Of a stretch of DNA of 64,000 nt, positions 45,913 through 60,200 are shown piece after piece (the first letter of the stretch is position 1; each line of letters begins with the position of its first letter). The position numbers were made by a program, and so were the translations under genes. The notes below the pieces were generated by a model that worked only from the letters and a program-made list of their open reading frames with translations, made no database searches and was not told the origin of the DNA. Origin of the DNA: Arctopsyche grandis (taxonomy: Eukaryota > Arthropoda > Insecta > Trichoptera > Hydropsychidae); the NCBI RefSeq assembly GCF_051622035.1, contig NC_135362.1, positions 14,387,501 to 14,451,500 on the forward strand, in the 5' to 3' direction.

Positions 45913-46063
45913 CATACTCACTTAATTTGCGCGAGCAGGATACAACAGGAACAAGAGGAACAGGCTTCTCCTCCCGTATTAATGTGCGCGCGCAGAATAC
46001 GGAAGGAAAAGCCTGTTCCTCTTGTTCCTGTTGTATCCTGCTCGCGCAAATTAAGTGAGTATG
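45913..46063. mobile_element. Near-perfect hairpin element (55-bp arms)
   Basis: The left arm 45913-45967 and right arm 46009-46063 are exact reverse complements over 55 bp, separated by 41 nt that contain a further short inverted pair (CCGTATT / AATACGG). The arm contains GCGAGCAGGATACA, also present inside the family F foldback element at 50168-50328, so it is probably a related foldback. No target duplication was identified. Confidence 0.85.
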
Positions 46064-48119
46064 CACCCTTTTTTTTTGATCTTTCAACTTAAGATCTTTC
46101 GATTTTCGATCTTTGCCTTCCGATATTTGCGTTTTCGGGCGTTTCACATTCGGGCCCGTGAGGTAGACCCATAAGTAGCATGTCTTTATAAGATAATTTT
46201 TAAGATTTACTTTTCATTTTTTAAATTAATTTAATATTTGTGTTTGAGTTTGTCGAACATGTAAAAGCTTGTTTTATTGATTTTTCATCATAGTAAATAC
46301 ATTTATGGAACAATAAACTGTATAGAAACCGACATTTTCGTAAACTGCTAAAGCTTAAGAATCGTTGTTCTAAATGGAAATAATCATAAGCAATCGTATA
46401 CATAGATAAGTAGACCACATTAGAAATTGTGCACAAAATGCCTTTTTGTGATACATTTTGTGTTAAAAAATTGTTTGAGAGCAAGTTGTATAACACAATG
46501 ATTCATTGAATGCACGAAAATTCAATAAATAAACAGCTCTCAAAACAAATTAGTTATCAACAAAATCAAATTAATTTAAACCTTAGTGTCCCGTTTTTGA
46601 ATTATTAATGGTTACATAAGAGCAACAAAAATTAAACATTTTACAAATTAGATATTTAAGTTTAAGTTGAAATAATTACTATAAAATATGAAATATGTAT
46701 GTATAATAAATTATACCTATCTTTGAAAAGATTCAAGAAGAGTATATGTAGACAACGTCTCTCTTACACAATTACCGTTGAACTAATATATTTCAGAACT
46801 AAGAAATCAATACAATATTCTTCGGCTTCTTTGTGATCAAAAGAAGCCATTAATTGAAAGTTGATTGACAGTACGAAACAAAATACATTTGTTACGAAAC
46901 AGTGTCTATTATTCAGCCTTGCGAACTACTATTTCGGTACTGTATAATAACACTGCACACGTAAGGTCATTGCTAGCCAAATATACATATGTGTGTATGT
47001 CTGTCGTATTTTTATTGTCCAGCTTATGTTACATTAACATCCAAAGATTTATAATTCACATATAACATGCACATTTAAATTTATAAGTTCATATAAGATA
47101 ACTATTATAATATAAAATAACTATTATAATATAAATTTGTAAATTTGCAAACGTTTTTTTTTTTTAATACAAATTAATTAGTATTGGAGTTTTATGATTT
47201 ATAATTTTATAATTTTTTTATATACAAACATGTAATTTTAAATGTAAAAATTCATAATTTTAACCATAAATATTCATGTTAATGTTGTGGCGAGTTAATT
47301 TAATACTCATTTCAAGGAAAATAATGTTGATATAGACATGAAGCATAAATATAAGTAAATTACATGACTTAAACATGTTTTCTTACTTGTCTGAAGAGGT
47401 TTCAGCAAAACTATGCACACAGTGCAGCGCTTTCTCGCTAACTGTCCGAAATTCATAATGTGTTGTTTATGTGATATAACGTGATAAAAATAGACTGAAA
47501 ACACACCGTATGCTGACTCTAGCAATATCGTATAGCGTTTGCCAATTAGATCCTAACGTATTGTGCTAAATATGTGTGCCTACAATGTATGTGTCTATGA
47601 ATGTACACAGTGTTGGTAACGAATCGACAAATTTAAAAACATATGTCTCTTTACTTGAAAACAGTGAAAAGTTGAATTTAATTTTATAAAATTCGTCTTA
47701 AAGTTGTGATTATAAATAAAACGACTTACTTCTGACAGAGAATGAATATAAATAAAGAAATAAAACGTCAAACTGTTCAAATGCTTTGGAAAAAATTGTG
47801 ATAAGATATTATTAAGATTAAGATAGTCAAGAACATTGACGAATAGGCGGTTAGAAGCAGAATATAATAAACAACAAAAGTAGAGCTGATAATATAATAT
47901 TAAGACTGCAAATAAGAAGGATTTTAATTTATTGCCCTTGTTACTATATTTTTATCGTTTGTTATCTGTACTAGGTTGTATACAAATACCTACGTAATCT
48001 ATGTATTATGTTTCCATCATTTAACAAAATTTTTAGTAAACGTTATACGTTATAAACGTTATTTGTATTATATTTATAGGTTTTAGATACTTTGTATTTA
48101 GATAGGTAAAACAAAATAT
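46064..48119. other. Intergenic, downstream of aminotransferase B
   Basis: 46070-46165 has a repetitive GATCTTTCGATTTTCGATC segment ending GGGCCCGTGAGGTAGACCC, probably a piece of an older repeat. The rest is AT-rich with no gene. Confidence 0.4.
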
Positions 48120-48125
48120 TTTATT
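48120..48125 (-). promoter_or_regulatory. Polyadenylation signal candidate, aminotransferase B
   Basis: AATAAA on the minus strand, about 47 nt after the stop codon. Confidence 0.5.
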
Positions 48126-48171
48126 TCCATAAACATCTTACAATGAATTAAAAACTATATATTACAATACT

Positions 48172-51100
48172 TTATTTATATTCTTGAAAAAATTCTGTAT
48201 TAAAATCTTCAAGTAAATTTATCATTTTTTGAATTAGATCTATACTTGGAAGTATTGTAGAACGGAAATGATAAGTGCCGTCCTGCTGTCCAAAAGCTTT
48301 TCCAGGTATAACACAAATACCAGTACGTTCTAATAATTTGAAAGCATAAAACTCATCTGGTGGCTGACCACATTCTTTAGCAGCTTCAATTGCTTTTAAT
48401 GGTAAATGAATTCGAGGAAAGGCATACATAGATCCCTAATAAAAAGTTCGAAAATATAATGACAGTGTTAAATAAGTTATAAACATTAAGTGTAAAAAAT
48501 ATAAAATACCTGCACTTCATTACAAGTAAATCCTTCAAATTTATTAAAAGCTTCTGACGTCATTTTGGCTTTTATTTTTAAATTTTCAATTATTTTGGAC
48601 TTTTCGTTCACATACAATTCATATGATGCCTCTCCTTTTCTCGGTGGATTTGCCTATGTAAAATTCATTATTGTTATAGTAAAAATAAGAATAAAAGACT
48701 AACTATACAATATATTATAAGCACCGATACATATGAATAGTCATCAATTTATTCTAAGCACTAATATGTATGTACTTACTATACAATATATTCCAATTTG
48801 ACCTATGACAGTAGGGCACAAGGTTGATGATATATTACGACTAAGTTTAGCTTCCATTTCGGGAGTTATATTCAATACTTCAATATAGCCTCCTCTTAAT
48901 CCACATTCACCCATATATCCTTTGGAACAAGACATAAAACTAGCCATTTTCATTGATGTATACGGTGGACCCATTTCATGTAATACCTTTAAAATAAATC
49001 GATTAAATGAAAATCATTTTGAGACAATTTATATTTATGTATGTACGTAAGCAATTTTTTGGAAGTTTTTACTTTTTTGAATGAATGGAATTCCATTCCA
49101 TCGGGATAAATATTGTCTTGGTATACTTCATCAGCCAAAATAAAAAGTTGTTCTTTGTAAGCAAATTTAATGATTTCTTTTATATTATCTATTGATATCA
49201 CCTGAAAACAACCAATATAAGATTAATAAAATTCATACATGCGAAATTTATTTTGCTGTTCACAATCTTATCCTAATAATTGTATGGCATGGTAACCGAT
49301 CAAAAATAAAAGTATAACAATAACAGTAAATGGTGTGATGTGGTGAGAAAAATAAAAACTTTCGCACTTTGAACATTCTTATCGTAAATGGTGTTTTTAT
49401 TTATGCGGTTATCATATTAAATATAAAAAGGATATTAGATTAATGCTGTCCACATACTTGTCCTGTTGGATTACCGGGATTAATAACAACCAAAGCTTTC
49501 GGATCACACGATTTTTTAGATTCCTGAACAAAATGATCTAGTTCATTTATATTGAGGCTCCAATTTTGAGATTCGTCTAAGTAGTATCCCAATTTTTCCA
49601 TATTGTAATCATCAATTGAAACTGGGTAGATTGGATATTGGGGTAGAGGGAAAAGTATACCTATAAGTCATTAATTTCAAAATTAAACCTCGAAAATGCA
49701 GTGCATGTTGCCAATATGAATTTTGAAAAATTACCTGGTTTCTTTTTTGCTTCGAAATTTATAAATAGTCTGAGAATACTTCGTATTCCATTAGATGCCC
49801 CACCCGTCAAGTATATGTTCTTCCAATTTGCTGACACACCATCCCTTCTTTCAATGTAATCGGCCACATGCTTCCGAATGATTTCTATACCAGCCGAGTC
49901 CGAATATGCACCAACTGAACTTCCACTGTCACAAACATTTAATCAAATTATTTTAAAACTAAAAATTTATTTTAAAGCAATTATTCTGATTAAAATTTGA
50001 TGTAACCTGCAAGCTTTGAGAATTTCTCTTGTTCTCATTTTAACATCGTCAGGAAATTCCATACTATCCAAAAGGGAAGGATACATCACAGATGCTAAAA
50101 TCTAATTTTTCAATATTAATACCTTTCAATAACAGTTTTATATACATATGTATTCAACATACATATATGCCGTGAAAATTTCTCTGTTCTTATAGCACAA
50201 CTTTACTTACCTGTACGCGAGCAGGATACAAAGCAACTCGGTATGACATCACTAGTCACCTTGTTGTCTGCTCTTGCAAACATAAGTAAGGTTGTGCGAT
50301 AAAAACAGGGAAAAATATTTCCATGGCACGTCACTGATATTCAATACTATATTGAATATACATACATATGTATATTACAATGAGGAATCTACGTATTATC
50401 GCCACGTTGACGATAATTGCATAGAGCTGCATACTTTTTATACACATTGCTACATTTTTGGCACCAGTAGATAAAAAAAGATATTGCAATTTTAATGTAG
50501 AATTGAATAAAAATATTGGTATTAAAATTTCAATTCTAAGTAAATTGTATTTTGAATTATATTTAATTTAATTTCATAGAGTGTGAGCTTAATATTTAGT
50601 TATCTTCAAATATTTCAAACACGTGCATATCGTCCAAATAATTCTTGATTGTTAAAAATCATAAAAATAGAAATTCATCTTTAATAAAGGCAATGTGAAT
50701 AAAAGCCGAAAAAGTAACTCTAAATCATAAAATTATCTTATATTAATTTAAATAAGGATAATGAATGAATATATGTAATTGAAAATATTATTTTAATATT
50801 CCTTTGTTTCATAAATTTTAAAATAAATACACATTTCAATCAGAAAAATTATATCGTTTAAAGCAATACGAAACCATTAATGCCAAAAATAACAAATGCA
50901 ATAAAATGTTAAAAATCATCATAAACTATTTTAAGTTAATTATTTTACCTGTCTAATGAATGTAATTGGTATTTGTCCCATTGCATGGGCATCTCCTATG
51001 TTCATTTTTATTATTTGATTAAATGGTTTTGGTATTCCCTATGTGCAAAAACCGTAGAAAATTAAATTCAAGCTAATATTCGAATCTATTTTATGTTATT

Positions 51101-51181
51101 GTTATTATTATTTACCTTGTTGATTTCATCTTGTATTTGCCGAGTTCTCAAAATAAGTGGTCCACGTATAAAATAATCCAT
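48172..51181 (-). CDS. Alanine aminotransferase, copy B
   Basis: Paralogue of copy A in the same orientation. Nine coding exons on the minus strand: 51116-51181, 50949-51038, 50007-50101, 49735-49925, 49458-49660, 49073-49201, 48780-48986, 48510-48653 and 48172-48435. Phases are consistent, total 1389 bp, 462 residues. Key motifs are kept: [61 protein letters not shown] (PLP Lys) and [10 protein letters not shown]. Intron positions match copy A except that the last two exons are fused, i.e. the intron before ICVIPG is missing. The start [12 protein letters not shown] matches copy A only from MEYAVRGPL. An in-frame stop lies just upstream, so either the protein lacks the first ~15 residues of the conserved N terminus and any leader, or a further 5' exon was missed. 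The loop PGKAFGQ replaces the usual PGTGFGQ/PGSGFGQ. By eye about two thirds of residues match copy A in the central exons. Probably a cytosolic active enzyme, but diverged. Confidence 0.88.
50168..50328. mobile_element. Foldback MITE, family F, copy 2, in an aminotransferase B intron
   Basis: Arms 50168-50210 (TGCCGTGAAAATTTCTCTGT...) and 50286-50328 (inverse) enclose GCGAGCAGGATACAAAG...CGGTATGACATCA. This is the same element as 2565-2724, with the centre inverted relative to the flanking arms. It lies in the intron between exons 50007-50101 and 50949-51038. Confidence 0.7.
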
Positions 51182-54131
51182 AATTGGTAGTGAAATTAAT
51201 ATTTAATTGAAAGCAATAAATATGTAGGTGATGACTTGCACAATGCCCGCATAAGAATAAATCTTAATACGCCAATAGTGATAAACTTTAATATACGTTA
51301 TCATTGTTATGCTCAAAATGAAAAATATATATTTTAAATCTGAGTCAGTAATTCCGCTGTTTTGTCAGCGTTAATTTTTTTTAAATGTTATCAAATTGTT
51401 GCCATACATATTATCATACCAAGTGCATAAAATATTACACACATGCAATAATGACGAAATAGTAAAACACATATGCTTTTTATTTATATCATTTAATGGA
51501 AAACATGCACAATTTGTTCCCACATTATTTAATTACAAAGATCAAAATATGATCATTATTAACTATAATTTCAGGATCTTTTGCTAGATCTAGTAAAATA
51601 ACATTTTTAAAATAATAAATATATTGCCTCCTTTATTACATATACAATATATAAATAGTCATCAAGTAAAACAAATTATTCTATTATATGTTTAAAAAAA
51701 AATGTAACATTTGCAGTCAAAACAAATACATCATATATGTGTATGTATATAATATATATTATAATAATTTTAATTGATACTTATTTAAATAAATAAAATG
51801 GGTAAATTCGTTTACTTAATATGGAATGTGTTTAAACGACGCGATTCGAATGGTCATGATGATGTAAGTACATTTTGCTCTACAGTATAGTGTGGGAATG
51901 ACTAATTAGATCCGGATAACACCATCGTTTACAAATTAACATTTTTAAATATTATCGCCAAATTGAATAATTTTTAATATTGTTATTTAATTTACACATA
52001 CATACATGTATTTAATTTCATATGCACTATATGTTTTTGCGTATCTGATATATTGGTATTTTAATTGGACGGTGTCACTTGATATATTCCATCTTGCGTT
52101 CATCTTTCATTCATAACTTTTTCATGGCCAACAGGGAAACAACAAAGATATTTAATTAATGTGTGATAATTATCACTAATAACATAAAATTCATCTATGC
52201 ACTAAACATTCGTTCTTCAGACTAATTATTTATTTATTCAGATCTTTATATATAACTTACAGTTTAATTGCTATGTAATATTTACAATAGACGAGTTTAA
52301 AACATGGTAAATTAAAAAAAAATCAAATACCATTATGATTTTCAATACTGATAATTTTATATATGGAATGAATAGATTTGTTTTTTGAGATAAAGTTTGG
52401 ATTTAATTCTACATTTGCATATACATATATTATATATAATTATACTCCATGTCAGTAGTATTTGCAGTAGGCAAACTGCAAATCTCGACTCCTATTAGTT
52501 GAAAAACTTTGCTACAAATCTACTGCAAACAGCCTTGAAATGAAATATGGGAAAAAGTTATCATAACAGATTGAAAAGATTCTAAAATAATTTCAGCTTA
52601 TTGTATCACTCAAAATCACCGAAAATGGATGTTGATAAACTAACGTACGCGCTTAATTCTTAATAATTTATATGTATTGCTTTTTCAAAAGATGTTTATT
52701 GTCATAGTTATTTTACAATTCATATCACTTTTCCTTGTCCAAAGTCATACTTGGCAAATATGAAACTTTACCTCAAAACTAAAAATATGCGTATATAATA
52801 AAGGCTTGACCCGGGTCTAAGAACAGAAAATTTTTAATTTAATAATGACACAATGATAATCTATGTAGTCATTTATACAAACGTTTTAAAATATATTGAA
52901 TGCTTATGTTGTTACATGGCTCCTCAATATGTAGTTATGCATAAAATTGAGAACAAAATTACAATATATAATATAACATGTATATAATATAATGAACATC
53001 TCCACATTGGTATTTGGAAATATAAATGTTTATAATAACGAATTAATACACATTGATAAAAATAGTATGTATTATGCAGGCGTAAGTCAAATTTAGCCAC
53101 ACATGTTAAAAAGCATATTTACATTTATTTTATAACCTTACACCATATAAAAAATTATATTTCTCTGTTCTAGAAAATTACCAACGATCAATGACATATA
53201 AAAACATTTAATGTATAATATATGTTTTTATATTAAATTTTTTTATCATCATTTTGTATACAAATATGTATATATTTACACTTATTTCAATTTATTTGAA
53301 AATAAACTATTCAAAACTTATAACAATAATAAAAAATGAAATGTATGGCAATTTCTCAAAAGCCAAAATCCCTCAAAAAAATATTAATAAACCGCTGTGA
53401 TATAAAGAACTGTATAGATATGATACACACAATAATAAATAAGTGTATGTATTATTTAAATAAAAAAATGCATATGCTTTCATATATGTCATAATTAAAT
53501 TACTGACAACAATCATAAAATAAACAATATACATAAAATATAAAAAGTTTGTTTATCTTTATTATTTCTATAATTTAAACTATAAGTATTTTACAACAAA
53601 AATATAGTTTTTTGTGAATTTAAATCATCTAATTAAGCTATTTAAATGGAATGACTTTTTTGAGATAACTTCATAATGCTATGTAAGGTTCAAATTATTT
53701 AATTAAATGAAAAGTCACGTAAAATATTAAATGCACTTCGTAAAAAGATAAATATTATATGAAAATATACATATATAACAGAAGCTATTTAAACGAATTT
53801 CAGTGATCATACATATATAATAATATAAAATTTTTTTAAAAAATCTACAAAAAAATATAAATAAAGTGCATTTTTATTTATACATCAAATAAAATATTCA
53901 GTAATACATATTTATCTCCATTTCACTTATCACAAATAATATTCAACAAAATAAAATTTTATGCAGTGTTTTCTTTTCTATTATTAAAATTGATGATTTT
54001 GTTTGAAATATCAATTAGTCTAATATCATCTTATGGTAAAAAATATATTTAGATGTTGCGAAATTGAAACGTTTCAATTGAAAATGTCTAAAAAAGGCAC
54101 AAGACAGTTATTACCAAAACACAGCATACCC
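51182..54131. other. AT-rich spacer between aminotransferase B and LRP2
   Basis: About 3 kb of AT-rich DNA expected to hold the promoter of aminotransferase B and the LRP2 3' flank. No core promoter element could be placed with confidence. Confidence 0.4.
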
Positions 54132-54137
54132 TTTATT
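54132..54137 (-). promoter_or_regulatory. Polyadenylation signal candidate, LRP2
   Basis: AATAAA on the minus strand, about 103 nt after the LRP2 stop codon. Confidence 0.5.
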
Positions 54138-54239
54138 CGGTACATTAGTAAGGGAATTTATATTGGGTACATTAGAAATACTGATCCTCCATATACTCGA
54201 TTTATCTGTCACATCCGAGGGATCAGCGATAGCTGTACG

Positions 54240-57200
54240 CTAGCAATCTTTGTCTTCTTGTACTAATGACTGTGTGTCTTTTCCCGTGTCTATGTTAGTT
54301 GGATCGAGTTGTCTTTGTTTTCCACCAGGAGCTGCGCGGGTTTCGGTCGAACTCGGTGACAATATTGCAGATTCTACTTTATCTTTCGCAATTTCGGATG
54401 GAACTTCATATATTCCTATGGAAATTAGCAGTATTAAATTAAATAATTAATACAATATTCAATCAAATCGTAAAAATATTTACCCATTACTCCAGAACCA
54501 TTTCCACCTTGAACTACAGCATCGTACATTGGATTGCTGAAGTCTCTATTTTTTCCACTAACTCTCTCTAAATTATAAGCCATATCGATAGGCTCTACAA
54601 CAGGATTAGCAACAGGTAAAGGTGCTCCACCAAAAGGTGCACCTCCAAATTCAACATTGGAACCTTGACGGAACGAAACACTCTGCGACGATGCCAAACT
54701 TCCCAAACCACTACCCTTGCCACTAAAAGTATTCAAATGGTATTAATAGAAAATAAAAAAATACATGTCAAAATTATAATAATGGTATTAATAATCTTAC
54801 AATGGACGTTTTCTGACAACGAACCACGCGGCAGCTACTCCGAAGAAAACTAGAAGCATAACAACTATTGGAACAACAATAGCTGTCGCCTTCGATCCAC
54901 CTTGATCAGATCCTCCAGATCCTTGAGCTCCACCATATTCACATCGAGCGCCACTAATTCCCATTGGACAAACGCATCTCAATCCACTGTCAGCAAGTGC
55001 ACTGGATTCCTCAGTGGTTTCTGAGCATATTCCACCGTTTTCACATGGACAGATACGAGGTGATGGTCTCGGACGTTCAGCAGCTATAAAAATCATTTTA
55101 AATCATGACATATAATAATATGTACATACAATTAAATAACAAGTTTAAATGGTACATACCAGCATCACAAACTACTTCTTGGGTACTTCTGTGAGAAATG
55201 GGCGCCTGTGCTGCACCATCGGGACAAGCACATCGTCGTCCTCCCGGTACAAGTAGACACAAATGCGAACACGGTGATCGATTACATGGATCTACTAAAG
55301 ATGTGTTATAACGAAGTCTATGATAAACTGTAAAATTCAACAAAAAATTAGTTATTATATAAAAAAATACCAAAAAATTTCAGCCACAAAATAAAAAGAA
55401 AAATTAACCTTTTACTCCAGACGGATTGACAAGATCTTTGGCTACGACAACAGGTACTCCTCTTCCGAATTTATCATGTTTAACAAGTTCTCCAGTATCT
55501 CTGGTTATCCAAAACATGGTAGATTCAAAGACATCTAAAGAAATAGGGTGCTTAAGCATATCACCTCTTAATATAGTCTTTCTATTTGATCCGTCTTGTT
55601 TCATAACTTCGATTGTATTCAACTTTGTATCCACCCAATAAATAGCATGCTCCATGGCATGATCAATTGTCAGACCTGCGGGATGTCTGATACCTTCGGT
55701 TATTAACGGTCTTCGCTTTGATCCGTCCATCCAAGATACTTCAATTTTAGGTGCAGAGCCTGAATCAGACCAAAACATTCTACCCATCTGGGGATCGAGC
55801 GCTAATGATGTAGGACTTTCGATTCCGACAGACACAACTGCCCGTCTATATCTACCATCGGTTCTCGCAACCATGACTCTACCTCTCGGCTTCGATCCAG
55901 TCCTATCAGTCTCTGTCCAATATAAATTATCAGCGACCCAATCAACAGCCAAAGCAGTAGGTTTCGAATTGCCTTTCATGTTCAGATCTTGTGCAAAACC
56001 TGTTTTGACATCACCATTTTGAGCATCGACCATGTAAGAACGTTTGATTGTTTTATCGTAGCTATCAGCCCAGAATACAATTTCAGATTTTGGATTGTAA
56101 TCAATTGCCTCAATACGTTTTTCAGAATTGATCACATCAATCTCTTCGTTCTTTTGAATCTTGAATGCTCGTATTTCAGGTCCATTTGAGAATAGAAGTG
56201 TAACATTGTCATCGTTAGCTTTACATACACCTGACATACCATCGGATAGTCTAAAATTTTAATTCAAATGATTGTTTAATTAAAGCTTATTAATTTTTTT
56301 ATTATTTAAAGTAAAAACGTTCAAAAATATTACCTAAAACCAGGGCGACAGTCACAAGAGTATGTACCATTCAAATTATGACATATTTGAGAACAGTGAT
56401 GTAATCCAGTGGTGCATTCATTTACGTCTTTACATTGCTTGGGATTCTCAGCAGAAATTATATAGCCCGAATAGCAAGCACAGATATAGCCTCCATCAGT
56501 CAAATTCATACAATGATGTTCACAACCTCCTACATAAGCAAGTAGTTTTAAATGATAAATTAATTTTTCCGAATATAATAAATAAAATAATAAAAAATAA
56601 AGGTTACCCTTATCAGCAAGGCCACATGTTTTTGAACGATGACATCCAAGTTCATCAGAACTATCACCGCAGTCATCAGCGTAATCACAAACTTGTGCTT
56701 TTTCAACGCAATGTTTATTTGCACATAGATATTGAGTAAACGGATCGCATGGTTTCGTTCGAGCTGAACATAAGGTCATATTGTTTTCATCGGAACCATC
56801 ACCACAGTTGTCAACTCCGTCACAAACTTGATATCTGGAATTAATGAAATAATAATGCATATGTTATCATTTATACACATTAGATAATTTTAATTAATTA
56901 AAATTCAAAATATTAATGTTATATGTATTTACCTTGGAACACATCGATGATTTGTACATTGGAATCTTCTTAATGTGTCGCAGTTAAAGTTAGTGCATAA
57001 AGATGGGGCTTCGTCTGACGCATCTCCACAATCATCAGTTCCATCGCATAAATCTGATTGTGAAACACAAAGATTGTTGGTGCACTGGAATCTAAAAATA
57101 AAAATAAATTAGTTCTGATATTGTCATGAAACATCAATTCAAAAAATTTATTTAATGATAATTACCTGCTTTCAGGACAATATTTGCCTCCTGGATACCG

Positions 57201-60200
57201 TGGAGGACATCCAATTTCATCAGATAAGTCTCTGCAATCTCTATCACCATCGCAACGGAAGTAAGCCGCAATACAATGTCCGGATTTACATTGGAATGTT
57301 CCGTTTTTGCACTGGAAGCCACCGCATTCGAGCTCGTCGGAATTATCACCACAATCATCTTCATGATCACATCGCCAACGAGATGAAATACACTTTCCAT
57401 TATTGCATTTGAATTCCGATTCAGAACATTCCCTATATTTTCCTTTACATAGTGATTCAACTTCGTCACTTCCGTCTCCACAATCATCGGCAAAATCACA
57501 CAACCATTGTTTGGGAACGCATCTGTTATTGTTACATTGGAAATCTGTTTCAGTGCTACATTTGGGACAATTTTGAGGCAATTCATCTGACCTGTCTCTA
57601 CAATCATCTTTTCCATCGCAGAACAACCATTTCGGTATACATCTGTAATTGGATTGGCCTGGGCATCGTTGCCAACCGGTGGTGCAATTTCTTTGCCTAC
57701 ACATGTAAGCAGGTTCATCAGAATCATCACCACAGTCATTATCAAAATCACACATCCACAAACGTGGTATACATTTGCCATTTTTACAACTGAATTCGGT
57801 TTCTGGATCACAAGGTCTGTTATGACACATTTGAGGATCTTCATCACTGCCATCTTTACAATCAGCATCACCATCACACCTCCAGCTATCAAGAATACAC
57901 CTTCCACTTGCCTTGCATTTGAATTCCAGAACGGGACACTCGTGTTGACATTGCTGTTCATCAGAGCCATCGCCACAATCGTCGGTTCCATCGCAAATTT
58001 GAGCAGATGCAGTGCAGTTAGTGTTCTGGCATTGGAACGTTCCAGAACGACAATGTCTCACCGGACAAGTCTCAGGTTCGTCAGACCCATCTTTACAATC
58101 CTTTTCACCATCACATTTCCAGAACCAAGGTATACATTTCTCATCACTTCCACCACACCTGTGTTGACCTGATGTACAATTTGCGATGCACGTTTTCATA
58201 TCCCTTGCTAAATAGAATTGATTAGGGCAAGCACATTTATAAGTAGTCGCGCCTTCTTCTCCATATCCTTCAATATTTAAATAGCTGGATTCAATAGGAG
58301 GTGCAATGAGGCACAAATGCGAACATCCACCATTATTCGTACCACAAGGGTTAGGATATGGAAGTTGTCTTAAGGGATGACTGATATGAATATCATACGG
58401 CCTATGAGTAGTATTTCGAAGAGTTTGCATATTTTTACCGGTGTATTTGTTCGCTCTGCTGATAGCTTTACGATTCCAATCAGTCCAATATAGTTCATCG
58501 TCAAACAATGTTAGCGCAAAGACGTGTGGAACACTTGAACCTGATAGCACTACATGTCTATGTCTTCCTTCTAAATCAGCTGATGCGATGTAGTCCAAAT
58601 GAGCATCAGCCCAATATATCCTATCAGTGAAATAATCAATAGTAAGTGCATTTGGCCAGGCAATGTCATCCTCCCATGTTAAAATTCTAGTAAAGTTCGA
58701 GCCGTCCATTCCCATTTTGGCAATGTATGCTTGCAAGTGCCACGATGTGAAGTAAAGATACCCGGTACCGGGATGAACAACCAAAGCTCTAGGATCGGCT
58801 ATAGCTGTTTTGAGCGTTTTTCGTTTTGTACCGTCAAGTTCAGCTACGTCTAAATTCTTTGAATGCCTATCAAGCCAATATAGTTTTCTTCCAATCCAGT
58901 CTATGGCTATTCCTTCCAAACCGTGAGAATCGTGTCTTATAACTGGTTCTCTTTCCACTGTTGGCGATAAATAATCAGTACGATAAATCGTTTTTGCAGT
59001 TACATCACAGAAGTACATTTTGTGATCTTTGGCATCAAAATCTAGTGCAACAACATTCATCAAATCTTGATGCATCAGATTGTATACTTTGGCATCAATG
59101 GACATATTTCGAACGTAATACTTATTGGTGAAAATGAGCCAAGGTTTGGTACCATCGATTCGTTTGCAAGTATGTTCGTCAGCTTGTCTTTCATAATATT
59201 TTTCATTACATTTACAATAATAGCCTCCAGGAGTATTGGAACAGTATTGTGAACAAACCCCTGGTGTTTCTAAACATTCGTCTATATCAGCGCATGCTTT
59301 TCCATCGGAGAGCAATTTATAGCCTTGATTGCAGTCACAGTAATAACTCGTCAAAGTATCAACGCATTTGTGACCGCATTGATGTATTTCAACTTTGGCA
59401 CATTCATCCACATTGCAATGGAAAGGTTCATCAGACTCATCAGAACAATCTGCCACTTTGTTACAAACAAGGTGATAATCTATACATTGACCATTAGTGC
59501 ATTGGAATTGACCCTTCGAACAAGTGTCGTTATCCTTCTTACAATCAACTTCATCTGAACGGTCGCCGCAATCATCTTCTCCATCACATCGATACTGATT
59601 CCTAATACATTTAAAGTTCTGACAAGTGAATTCGTTAGTGGAACATGTCTTGTATCGTGAATTGCACTGCTTGCCTTCATCTGAACCATCTCCACAATCG
59701 TTATCGTGATCACACAGCCAACCTTTATTAATACATCTTCCATTGGTGCACGTAAATTGATCTGCTTGACAAGGCTGCGGCGTGGTGCAGTGGTGCAATG
59801 TAGCATTTTCATCAGCACCATCCACGCAATCTGGATCACCGTCGCATAGCCATTTCTTAGGTATACATTGTGCTCGTCCCCAAGCCCTATTTTCATCGCA
59901 TGTAAATTCAGTTTCAGCGTCACATTTCCGTTCATTACATTGATGTCTATCGTCTTCATCACTATTATCCAAACAGTCATTATCGCCATCACAAATGTAA
60001 ATCCTAGGAATACAATTTCCATTATCACAGGTGAAGAGGTCTCCAAAGCAGGTTCTTCCTTCAGATTGACAGTATTCTGGTGGTTCATCGGTGCCGTCGC
60101 CACAATCGTCATCTCCATCACAGTACCAAGTTGCAGGAATGCATCTATGATTAGGACATCTAAAACTATTTTGCGGGCATGTTCTTTGAGCACAATGCAG

